From the NCBI RefSeq assembly GCF_005222675.1, contig NZ_STGE01000009.1, positions 124,001-188,000 on the forward strand: 64,000 bases of DNA, in the 5' to 3' direction. Made by a program: the position numbers and the translations under genes. The notes under the pieces are model-generated. The model was not told the DNA's origin and made no database searches. It saw nothing but the letters and a program-made list of their open reading frames with translations. Source of the stretch: Mycolicibacterium sp. CR10. GTDB taxonomy: Bacteria > Actinomycetota > Actinomycetes > Mycobacteriales > Mycobacteriaceae. Shown here one piece after another: positions 15,873 to 26,583 of this stretch; positions within the stretch are counted from its first letter, which is position 1, and every line of letters starts with the position of its first letter.

Positions 15873-16745
15873 TCAGTGGGGGAGCACGTCCAGCCGACCT
15901 GATCCGACCAGAACGACCTCGCCGCCCACGCGCACCAGGATCTGGCCATCGACACTGCGGGCCGAGATGCTGATGCGAGACGGCCGGCCGATGAACCGGC
16001 CCTGACTCAGCTCGGTGGTGTCTCCGTCGTCGCGTAGGCCGTGTCGACGGAGGTAGGCCGCGATGCACCCTGCGGCGCTGCCGGTGGCCGCGTCCTCGAC
16101 GACTCCGTCGTTGTTCCAGTGCCGACCCTCAGCAGCCTGTGCGTCAACCAGATACGCGTACTCCGCACCGACCTCGGCCAGTGCCTCATCCAGTTCGCGG
16201 TGCGTGATGCGTGCGCGGGACAGCGCTCCGCTTCGCACCGGCACGATCAGATAGCGCAGGCCGGTGGACACCACGTCCAGGGGCAGCCCGGCGTCGAGGT
16301 CGTCAATGGACAGCGAGAACCAGGACGCCACCTCTGCGCGCGAAACACCAGTCGGCTCATCGAGGAAGCGTGCCGCCATCTCGGGCAGTACCACGTGGAA
16401 GGCGCCCGGGCCGCGCCGCTCGGTCTCGACGGTCAGCGCTCCGGAAGCCAGCTCGATCGTCCAGCGTTGCTGAATGTCGTCGCCGCCGTGCCGATGATGA
16501 AGGATGGCCGCCGCGCCGAGCACCGGGTGTCCCGCGAAATCGAGTTCCTCGACGAGGTCGAAGATCCGTGCACGCCAATAATGGTGCATCCGAATGGGGT
16601 TGAGAAAGATCGACTCGAATTGGCGCAACTCCCCGGTGATCTGAGCCATCTGGGCCGCGCTGAGATCGCCGACGTCGGGGAAGACTGTCAGGCTGTTGCC
16701 GCGGTAGTGCGTCGAGGTGAAGACGTCGACGAGCTCGAACTCCAC
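15873..16745 (-). CDS. PhzF-family isomerase/epimerase-like protein
   Basis: 290 residues. The N-terminus FELVDVFTSTHYRGNSLTVF and the catalytic-Glu region ELRQFESIFL match the PhzF fold (two diaminopimelate-epimerase-like halves). LDFAGHPVLGAAAILH and VVEDAATGSAAGCIAAYL are its best-known motifs. PhzF itself isomerises a dihydroanthranilate in phenazine synthesis; most homologues have unknown substrates, and no phenazine genes are near. Convergent with the permease gene, 13 bases apart. Confidence 0.9.
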   Translation of the reverse strand: MEFELVDVFTSTHYRGNSLTVFPDVGDLSAAQMAQITGELRQFESIFLNPIRMHHYWRARIFDLVEELDFAGHPVLGAAAILHHRHGGDDIQQRWTIELASGALTVETERRGPGAFHVVLPEMAARFLDEPTGVSRAEVASWFSLSIDDLDAGLPLDVVSTGLRYLIVPVRSGALSRARITHRELDEALAEVGAEYAYLVDAQAAEGRHWNNDGVVEDAATGSAAGCIAAYLRRHGLRDDGDTTELSQGRFIGRPSRISISARSVDGQILVRVGGEVVLVGSGRLDVLPH

Positions 16746-16820
16746 CGCAGCGACGCTACCCGGGGCCCTGCTTCGCCGAAAGTACGGTTAATGACGCAAA
16801 ACGGCCGAGATCCGTCAGAA

Positions 16821-16945
16821 AGCGTACGTTCGGCGCGGCGCGGCGCGGCGGGGCGGGGCGCGGGGCGTTCGGCGCGGCGGGGCGCGGCGGGGCGCGGGGC
16901 GTTCGGCGCGGCGCGGCGCGTACGTTCAGCGCGGCGGCTCGCGCG
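16821..16945. repeat. Low-complexity GC-only tandem repeat between genes
   Basis: Degenerate copies of a unit beginning GTTCGGCGCGGCG recur at about 34-40 bp spacing (near 16828, 16867, 16901 and, as GTTCAGCGCGGCG, 16924). GTACGTTC occurs at both ends. Between these marks the sequence is almost only G and C. It fills the gap between the helicase stop and the PhzF start and is non-coding. Expected to be unstable in length and to form strong secondary structure. Confidence 0.8.
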
Positions 16946-19495
16946 CTAGTCCATGCGGCCGGCGTCGAGAAGCCGGATCACCGCCGCGCCATCCTCGTCG
17001 GAGGCTTCCAGGTCGACCTCCACGTCGATGCCCCAGTCGTGGTCGCCGGCCGGGTCGTCGAGGATCTGCCGCACCCGCCACACGCCCGGCTGCTTGTCGA
17101 TGATCAGCATCGCCGGCCCGCGGGCGTCCGCGCCGGTGCCCACGTCGTCATGCTCGTCGAAATAGTCGCGGACGACCTCCTCCCAGCGCTCCGACGTCCA
17201 ACCCGCGGCGGCGTCGAGCTCGCCGAGGTCATACCAGCGCCGCCGGGCGAAAAGCTCCACCCGCCGGAACACCGCGTTGCGGACCATCGCGGTGAACGCC
17301 CGCTCGTTGCCGGTCAGCGGCCGCGGTCGTGCCGGCACCGTCACCGGCGCATCCACAGGTTGGTCCGGGCTGGTGAGCTGTTCCCACTCGTCGAGCAGGC
17401 TCGAATCAACTTGGCGCACAAGCTCACCCAGCCACTCCACGATGTCGGTGACTTCCTCGGTGCGCGCTGCGGCGGGCACCCCGGACCGCAGCGCCTTGAA
17501 GGCGTCCGAAAGATACCGCAGCACCGCGCCCTCCGAGCGGGTCAGCCCGTAGACGCTGACGTACTCCCGGAACGTGAACGCGCGCTCCCACATCTCGCGC
17601 ACAACAGACTTCGGGGACAATCGCGCGTCCGCGGCCCACGGATTGCTCTGCAGGTACACCTCGTAGGCGTGGCCGAGCATCTCCTCGAGCGGCTTCGGGT
17701 AGGTGACCTCGTCGAGCAACTCCATCCGCTCGTCGTACTCGATGCCTTCGGCCTTCATCGCAGCTACGGCCTCACCCCGGGCCTTGTTCAGCTGTGCGGC
17801 CAGGATCTGCCGGGGATCCTCAAGGGTCGCCTCGATCACCGAGACGACGTCCAGGGCAAAGGTTTCGGCCTCTGGGTCGAGGACGCCGACCGCGGCCAGC
17901 GCGAATGTCGAGAGAGGCTGGTTAAGGGCGAAGTCGGCGGGAAGGTCGACGGTCAGTCGGTAGCGGCGTCCGCCCTCGGTCTGCACCCGTTCCAGGACGC
18001 CTGCCTGCAGCAGCGAACGGGCGATCCCGATCGCCTCGCGGACGTGCTGGAGTTGCCGCTTGCGGGGCTCGTGGTTCTCCAGAAGCAGACGACGCATCGC
18101 CTCGAAGGGGTCACCGGGACGGTCGACGACGTCCAGGATCATCGCCGTGGATACCCGCATGTTGCTCGAAAGCGGCTCCGGCGTCGCCTCGATGAGCCTG
18201 GTCATGGTCGATTCACTCCATGGCACCATGCCTTCGGGAGCTTTGCGGCGCACCAGCTTTCGGCGCTTCTTCGGGTCGTCGGCGACCTTGGCGAACTGCT
18301 TGAGGTTCTCCACCTCGTGCTCGGGTGCCTGGACGACCACGGTGCCGGCGGTGTCATAGCCGGCCCGTCCGGCCCGTCCGGCGATCTGATGGAACTCGCG
18401 GGCCTGCAGCAGCCGGCTGCGGACGCCGTCGTACTTCGACAGCGCCGAGAACACGACGGTCCGGATCGGCACATTGATGCCGACGCCCAGGGTGTCGGTG
18501 CCGCAGATGACCTTGAGCAGCCCGGCCTGCGCCAGCTGTTCGACCAGCCGCCGGTACTTGGGCAGCATCCCCGCGTGGTGCACACCGATCCCGTGGCGGA
18601 CGAGCCTCGACAGGGTGGAACCAAAGGTCGTGGAAAAGCGGAACCCGCCGATCAGGTCGGCGATCGCAGCCTTCTCGTCCTTCGTGCTCACGTTGATGCT
18701 CATCAGTGCCTGCGCCCGCTCGAGCGCCGAGGCCTGGGTGAAATGGACGACGTAGATCGGGGCCTGCCTGGTGTCGAGAAGATCCTGGATCGTCTCGTGC
18801 ATCGGGGTCGTCGCGTAGCTGTGAAACAACGGAACAGGACGCTCGGCGTTGGCGACGAGTGCAGTCGGCCTGCCGGTGCGACGCGTGAGGTCCTCTCGCA
18901 GGAAGGTGACGTCGCCCAGGGTGGCCGACATCAGCAGGAACTGGGCGTGCGCGAGCTCCAGCAGCGGCACCTGCCAGGCCCAGCCGCGGTCGGGGTCGCC
19001 GTAGAAGTGGAATTCGTCCATCACCACGAGGCCGATGTCGGCGTCGCTGCCTTCGCGTAGCGCGATGTTCGCCAGGACCTCCGCGGTGCAGGTGATGATC
19101 GGTGCGCCCGCGTTGACCGCGGCATCGCCGGTGAGCATCCCGACATTGACCGCACCGAACACCTCGCAGAGCGCGAAGAACTTCTCGCTGACCAGGGCTT
19201 TGATCGGTGCGGTGTAGTAGCTGCGCCCGTGCCCTGCAGACGAGCGAGCCAGCGCGGCGTACAGCGCGCCGGTAGCCACCAGCGACTTGCCCGACCCTGT
19301 CGGCGTGGCGAGCACCACGTTCGCACCGCTGACCAGTTCGATCAGCGCTTCCTCCTGCGCCGGGTAGAGCACCGTGCCACTGGCCTCGGCCCATGCGGCG
19401 AAAGTGGTGAACAACTCGTCAGCGTCGGATCCCGCGGCGCGCAGTGCGGACAAGTCGCTCGGGTCGTCCAACAGGGAGGCAGTGTCGGCGGTCAT
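16946..19495 (-). CDS. Ski2-like DEAD/DEAH helicase with DUF3516 C-terminus
   Basis: 849 residues. Helicase motifs in order: LYPAQEEALIEL (Q-like), ATPTGSGKSLV (I), TAPIKALVSEKFF (Ia), VMDEFHFYGDPDRG (II), LLMSATLGD (III), then CGTDTLGVGINVPIRTVVF (V) and QIAGRAGRAGYD (VI). The large C-terminal half matches the DUF3516 region attached to these actinobacterial helicases. It likely unwinds RNA or DNA in the cytoplasm; substrate not established. ATG 19495 shares one base with the stop of the upstream DUF4349 gene (TGATG), implying coupling. Confidence 0.92.
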   Translation of the reverse strand: MTADTASLLDDPSDLSALRAAGSDADELFTTFAAWAEASGTVLYPAQEEALIELVSGANVVLATPTGSGKSLVATGALYAALARSSAGHGRSYYTAPIKALVSEKFFALCEVFGAVNVGMLTGDAAVNAGAPIITCTAEVLANIALREGSDADIGLVVMDEFHFYGDPDRGWAWQVPLLELAHAQFLLMSATLGDVTFLREDLTRRTGRPTALVANAERPVPLFHSYATTPMHETIQDLLDTRQAPIYVVHFTQASALERAQALMSINVSTKDEKAAIADLIGGFRFSTTFGSTLSRLVRHGIGVHHAGMLPKYRRLVEQLAQAGLLKVICGTDTLGVGINVPIRTVVFSALSKYDGVRSRLLQAREFHQIAGRAGRAGYDTAGTVVVQAPEHEVENLKQFAKVADDPKKRRKLVRRKAPEGMVPWSESTMTRLIEATPEPLSSNMRVSTAMILDVVDRPGDPFEAMRRLLLENHEPRKRQLQHVREAIGIARSLLQAGVLERVQTEGGRRYRLTVDLPADFALNQPLSTFALAAVGVLDPEAETFALDVVSVIEATLEDPRQILAAQLNKARGEAVAAMKAEGIEYDERMELLDEVTYPKPLEEMLGHAYEVYLQSNPWAADARLSPKSVVREMWERAFTFREYVSVYGLTRSEGAVLRYLSDAFKALRSGVPAAARTEEVTDIVEWLGELVRQVDSSLLDEWEQLTSPDQPVDAPVTVPARPRPLTGNERAFTAMVRNAVFRRVELFARRRWYDLGELDAAAGWTSERWEEVVRDYFDEHDDVGTGADARGPAMLIIDKQPGVWRVRQILDDPAGDHDWGIDVEVDLEASDEDGAAVIRLLDAGRMD

Positions 19496-20394
19496 CACGC
19501 GGGTGGGTCCGCAGGCTCGGGTGTCGGCTGAGGCGACGCCGGGGGGGCCGACACCGAAGGCCGCTGAGCCTTGCGCACGAGCCAGAAGAATGCGCCGCCG
19601 AGGACAAGCAGCACGGGAGACCACGGCAACAGGAACCCGATGAGCTGGGAGAACCCGACGGCCACGGTGACCAGCGCCCGCCATCCCTGGTGAACGGCGC
19701 CCATGAACCCGCCCCGGGACACCGACGGCTCCGACGCCAGGTCGACGCTGATGGTGGCATAGGCGATCTGATCCCCGAGCGCGGCCCGCTGTGCTCTGAT
19801 CGAGTCGAGTTCGGCCTGCCGTTCGGTCAGCGAAGTCTCCGCCGCGAGAAGGTCTGCGGTGCTGGTGGCCCTGCTCATCAGGTCGAGCAAGCGGTCCACC
19901 GACGTCTGTAACGCCTTGATCCTGGCGTCCAGATCGACGCGCTGCGCAGTGACGTCGTCGGCGTTGATCGACTTGGACTCGACCACGCCCATCTCGTCGA
20001 TGTCGGCGAGCACCGAATCGACCTTGTCCGCCGGAATCCGCAGGGTCAGGTCGACGGACGGGTTGGTGGTACCGCTGTGGTCGTTGCGGGACTGGACGCG
20101 CCCACCGGCTTCGATTGTCGCGGCGACGAATTGATCGGCTGCCGCGATCGGGTCGGCCACCGTCATCCGCACCGAACCGGTGGTGACGATGTCGGGTTCG
20201 GTGACGCCGTCGTCTTGCGGTGCGAAGTCCGGCGGCGGCGATTCGGGCAGCGGTGCCTGCCCGGCAGGGGCGGGGCCGGTGAACGACGATTCCTGTTGGT
20301 TGCCGGCACTGCAGCCGGCGACGACCAGAAGCAACGTCGCCACCGCTGCGACGAGGACGGAGCACGACCCTGCGGTTCTCGCCCCTACAGCCAT
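19495..20394 (-). CDS. DUF4349 lipoprotein
   Basis: 299 residues from ATG 20394. The signal peptide ends LLLVVAGC-SAG, a lipobox. The domain has GRVQSRNDHSG, VDLTLRIPADKVDSVLADIDEMG and VTAQRVDLDARIKALQTSVDRLLDLM, a coiled coil, then a C-terminal membrane helix (FLLPWSPVLLVLGGAFFWLV). This is the DUF4349 layout: lipid-anchored periplasmic beta domain plus coiled coil and TM. Function unknown. Directly upstream of, and translationally coupled to, the helicase. Confidence 0.88.
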   Translation of the reverse strand: MAVGARTAGSCSVLVAAVATLLLVVAGCSAGNQQESSFTGPAPAGQAPLPESPPPDFAPQDDGVTEPDIVTTGSVRMTVADPIAAADQFVAATIEAGGRVQSRNDHSGTTNPSVDLTLRIPADKVDSVLADIDEMGVVESKSINADDVTAQRVDLDARIKALQTSVDRLLDLMSRATSTADLLAAETSLTERQAELDSIRAQRAALGDQIAYATISVDLASEPSVSRGGFMGAVHQGWRALVTVAVGFSQLIGFLLPWSPVLLVLGGAFFWLVRKAQRPSVSAPPASPQPTPEPADPPA

Positions 20395-20422
20395 GCTCCG
20401 ACGGTACCGGTGCGGGGCCCGA

Positions 20423-21439
20423 TCACCGGGGGACCTCACCGCCGCGGTCCGAGACTGCCTCCCAGCGCTGCACGAGCTGTCGGCAGGCATCGACCAGTTC
20501 AGGCGGCTCCACCTCGGTGAGCTCGGTGTCGAAGGTGGCGAGAATGCCGGCCACCCCCGCCCAGGACCATGCGCCGATCGTCAGGCGGCACTGATCGGGG
20601 TTGAGATGCTCGACGACTGAGCCACCGGGCGCCCACCGCGCGACCATGTGAGCTGCGAGGCTCAGCCGGGCTGATCCCGTGCACTGCCACGCGGCGGGTG
20701 TGTCGCCCCGGTCGTGACTGGTCATGACGAACCCGGCGACGTCGTTGGCGGGCAATGTCCTTGGTGTGAAGGGGATTCCGCTCGGAGGGTGAACGTTGAG
20801 CCGGTCGAGGCGGTGAATGCGCCAGACGTCGGCGGCGAGGTCGAAGGCAACCAGGTACCAGCGGCCCGCCCACACCACCATGTGGTGCGGCTCGATCCGG
20901 GATGGCGGATCGAAGTCAGGGTCGTCAGGAAGCGGACGGATGCCGTCCGGTCTGACCGTGTCGACGATGAGGACATGGTGATGACGCACCGCGGTACCTA
21001 CGACCCTCAGGGCCTCGGACTCGATGGGCGGTGCCGGAAACTCCCAATAGTTCGGCAGCCGGGTCAGGGGCAACGACTCCATGGCAACCCGCAGTCTGGC
21101 CGGCATGTTCTTTGTGAGGCTGTCGAGTGCCCGCGCAGCATCGTCCTCGAGACCGAAGACTGTCGTCGGGGCGGTCTGTAACGCGACCGCGACGGCGAGC
21201 GCCTGATCGTCGTCGAGGAGCAGCGGGGGCAGGCGATGGCTGGTGTCCAGTCGATAACCGCCCGACGGACCGAGGGTGGTCGTCACCGGATAGTCGAGCA
21301 GCCGCAATGTCTGGATGTCGCGCCGGACGGTGCGTTCACCGACGCCGAGGCGTGCCGCGAGCTCCGCCAACGGCCACCGACGTCCGGTCGCGAGCAGTGA
21401 CAGCAGCTGCAGGGCTCGCCGAGAGGTGTCGGCCATGGC
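20423..21439 (-). CDS. HTH/WYL-domain transcriptional regulator
   Basis: About 338 residues. N-terminal winged HTH: ALQLLSLLATGRRWPLAELA, then RLGVGERTVRRDIQTLR. From about 130 a WYL domain has RIEPHHMVVWAGRWYLVAFD (here WYL proper) and DVWRIHRLDRL. WYL domains sense ligands, often nucleic-acid or nucleotide related. Start at ATG 21439 or 21448. It is divergent from the FAD monooxygenase gene, with a long inverted repeat between them, so it probably represses both. Confidence 0.9.
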   Translation of the reverse strand, partial: AMADTSRRALQLLSLLATGRRWPLAELAARLGVGERTVRRDIQTLRLLDYPVTTTLGPSGGYRLDTSHRLPPLLLDDDQALAVAVALQTAPTTVFGLEDDAARALDSLTKNMPARLRVAMESLPLTRLPNYWEFPAPPIESEALRVVGTAVRHHHVLIVDTVRPDGIRPLPDDPDFDPPSRIEPHHMVVWAGRWYLVAFDLAADVWRIHRLDRLNVHPPSGIPFTPRTLPANDVAGFVMTSHDRGDTPAAWQCTGSARLSLAAHMVARWAPGGSVVEHLNPDQCRLTIGAWSWAGVAGILATFDTELTEVEPPELVDACRQLVQRWEAVSDRGGEVPR

Positions 21440-21450
21440 ACTCATCATCC

Positions 21451-21483
21451 ACCGGTGGTGGACATCCCGTGTCCACCACTGGT
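21451..21483. promoter_or_regulatory. Operator-like inverted repeat between WYL regulator and FAD monooxygenase
   Basis: Arms ACCGGTGGTGGACA (21451-21464) and TGTCCACCACTGGT (21470-21483) pair over 14 bp with one mismatch, separated by TCCCG; the inner 10 bp are perfect. It begins 3-12 bases upstream of the regulator start and about 55 upstream of the monooxygenase start, the expected place for an autoregulatory operator. Confidence 0.65.
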
Positions 21484-21537
21484 GACACCGTCGCGCTTGT
21501 GAAGAAACCCAACCCAGCTGACAGGCGCCAGCACGCA

Positions 21538-22860
21538 ATGCGGATCGTCGTCGTCGGCGGCGGCATCGGCGGGCTGGCGCTCGCCGCCGGCCTCCGCAGG
21601 CACGGGTTCGACGTGGCGGTCTTCGAACGCGACGTCGACATCGCCGCAACCGGGGGCTACCACATCACGCTCGACGGCCGCGCCCAGTCAGCCCTGCAGG
21701 ATCTCCTCCCGCCCGAGATCTTCGAGCGGCTCCTGGCGTCCGCATCAGCCCTGCGGCTGCGCGAGCCGGATGCGTTCTGGGATCGCCGCGGCCGACTGCT
21801 GGGCCGTGGACCCGACCTGAGCGACAACCCGAGCGTGGACATCGATCGCATCACCCTGCGAACTCTTCTGGCCGATGCGGTCGGCGACGATCTGAACCTC
21901 GGTCAGGCGGTCACCGACGTCGGCCGTGCCCAGGACGGTCGGCCCCTCGCGGTCTTCGCCGACGGATCGTCGCTTTCGTGCGACCTGCTTGTCGGCGCGG
22001 ACGGCAGCCACTCCGTGGTTGCCCGCCACCTTGCCGGCGGTCCCACCAATGAATCGGCGGGCATCATCGGATTCTCGGGGAGGACGCTCGCCGGGGACCT
22101 CGACCCAGGCGAGCGGCACCGTCTCGGCCCACGTTCGAGCCTGGCTGTCGGCCCAAGGGGCGCGGCTTTGTACGTGGGATACCTCGACCCGGTGGGCAAC
22201 GCAGTGCTCGATGCGCCGCATCTTCGGTCCGCCATCACGACCGGCCCCACCTATATCTGGGGTGCGATGTTTCCCGAATGCGCTGCAGTAGAAACCGTCC
22301 GGAATCGTGAAGGCGCCGACCTGCAGGCGGCGCTGCTGCAGCGGTTCCGGGCGCACGGGTGGAGTGAACGGCTGCTCGAGGTGATCGCGCGGTCGGCCCC
22401 GGGCAGCATTGCCGCATTCCGGTTCAACGCGGCTTCGGCCAGCGCGCGCGATCTCGCACCCTGGCCCGCAGGCCCGATCACGGCCCTCGGTGACGCCGTG
22501 CACGCAACGCCTCCGACGGCGGGTATGGGAGCCGGTGTCGCCATCCTCGATGCCGCAAGCCTGGTGGCGAGCCTCGGTGCGGTGGCCGCAGGCACTACCG
22601 CGCTTCCGGTGGCCGTCAGCCAGTTCGAGATGGACATGCGCAGACGCGGCGCAGAGGTCGTGACTCTGGGCATGAAGACGGTGCATCGCATCCTGGCCAC
22701 CGACACCCGTGTCGGAGCCGCGCTCACCGCCGCTGCCACACCCCTTCTGGGTGCTGCCCATCGGCTCAGACGCGCGAGGGGCGAATCAACGGCCACCGAG
22801 TTCCCGGCCGATGAACTACCGTCAGCCGTAATCGACCGCCCACCGATGCGAGGGGATCTG
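21538..22860 (+). CDS. FAD-dependent aromatic-type monooxygenase, no stop codon of its own
   Basis: The enzyme part spans about 400-440 residues from ATG 21538. FAD motifs are VVVGGGIGGLALAAGL (GxGxxG), CDLLVGADGSHSVVARHL (DG) and ALGDAVHATPPTAGMGAGV (GD), the standard trio of class A flavin monooxygenases that hydroxylate aromatic substrates with NAD(P)H. The frame does not stop: it continues without interruption into the LpqN-like lipoprotein and ends at 23565, a potential 675-residue fusion. A one-base shift near 22780 would give a TAA at 22829. The substrate is unknown; control by the divergent WYL protein is likely. Confidence 0.8.
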
Positions 22861-25530
<2,670 letters not shown>

Positions 25531-25628
25531 GATGTGCCTCCTTTACTGTGCCCGGTTGGGGCTACCGAACAGAACATCATCGTGCCGCGATTGAGTCCCG
25601 GCCGCGGCGAGATGCAGCTGGCCGGAAG

Positions 25629-26528
25629 TCACGCCCAGCCGTCGGGGCGGCTGCCATCGATATCGGTCACCTGATAGGCGCGAGCGAGGTCGGCCGAGGT
25701 CACCGACTGCTGATTCCAACGGGCCCGGGCGTCGTCGGCGGCCAGCGCGGCGATCCCACGGCCGATGTAGCGCGGTGACTCGGATTGCGCGAAGGGCGGC
25801 GGCGCCGTCGGTCGGCCGTCGGCGCGGTCGTCGCCCAGCGCGTCGCGCCAGTTCTGCTCGGTGACGCCGTAGTTCTCGAGCATCATCTCCGAACGCAACC
25901 AGCCCGGGGTGACGGCGACCGCGGTGCCCTGGTGCGGGGCGAGTTCGTGGCCCTGGGTGAAGGCCAGCCGGTTCACCGAGGTCTTGACGAGGTCGTAGAA
26001 CGTGGAGATGCGGTAGTGGGTGGCGTTGTAGTCGGCGGTCCCGTCGGTGACCTCGACCAGCAGTCCGCCGGGCCGGCTGACGACCAGCGGCAGCAGATAG
26101 TGGGAGGTGATCACGTGCGTCTCCAGACCCAATCGCAGGATCCGCAGCCCGGCGTCGAGATCGTGTTCCCAGATCGGGGTGTTCCATTGTGGGGGTGCAC
26201 CTTTGAGGAGTTCCGCGCCCCAGATGTCATCGACGAGGATGTCGATGTGTCCGAAGTCGCCGCGAAGGCGGTCCGACAGGTCCCGGACCTGGTCACGCTC
26301 GAGATGGTCCACCTGGACCGCGATGCCCGTCCCGCCGAGGTCGGTGACGATGGCGGCGGTTTCCTCGATGGTCTCCGGTCGGTCGTAGTCGGAAGCGGCG
26401 TTGCCTCGGGTGCTGCTGCGACCGGTGCACACCACGGTGGCGCCGGCTTCGCCCAGACCTGCGGCGATACCGCGCCCTGCGCCACGCGTCGCGCCGGCCA
26501 CCACGGCGATCTTTCCCTTCAAGGACAT
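25629..26528 (-). CDS. Short-chain dehydrogenase/reductase
   Basis: 299 residues. Cofactor motif VVAGATRGAGRGIAAGL, with VVCTGRSST at strand 2 pointing to NADP(H). The usual NNAG is replaced by LVDDIWGAELL. Catalytic pair FYDLVK (Tyr-x3-Lys). Large C-terminal extension (about residues 220-299) compared with standard SDRs. Start ATG 26528 coincides with homology onset; the frame is open further upstream into the GH3 gene. It shares a 55-base divergent promoter region with the GH3 glucosidase. Confidence 0.88.
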   Translation of the reverse strand: MSLKGKIAVVAGATRGAGRGIAAGLGEAGATVVCTGRSSTRGNAASDYDRPETIEETAAIVTDLGGTGIAVQVDHLERDQVRDLSDRLRGDFGHIDILVDDIWGAELLKGAPPQWNTPIWEHDLDAGLRILRLGLETHVITSHYLLPLVVSRPGGLLVEVTDGTADYNATHYRISTFYDLVKTSVNRLAFTQGHELAPHQGTAVAVTPGWLRSEMMLENYGVTEQNWRDALGDDRADGRPTAPPPFAQSESPRYIGRGIAALAADDARARWNQQSVTSADLARAYQVTDIDGSRPDGWA

Positions 26529-26583
26529 CGCTTTCGATGATGCCACTGCGATCAGACGACGCAGAGGCGGGCACCATGGGGTG

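Noticed and set aside
17039..19060. Long open frame (673 codons) opposite the helicase gene
   Set aside because: Exact antisense of a motif-complete helicase; arises from high-GC codon use and has no recognisable motif or ribosome site.
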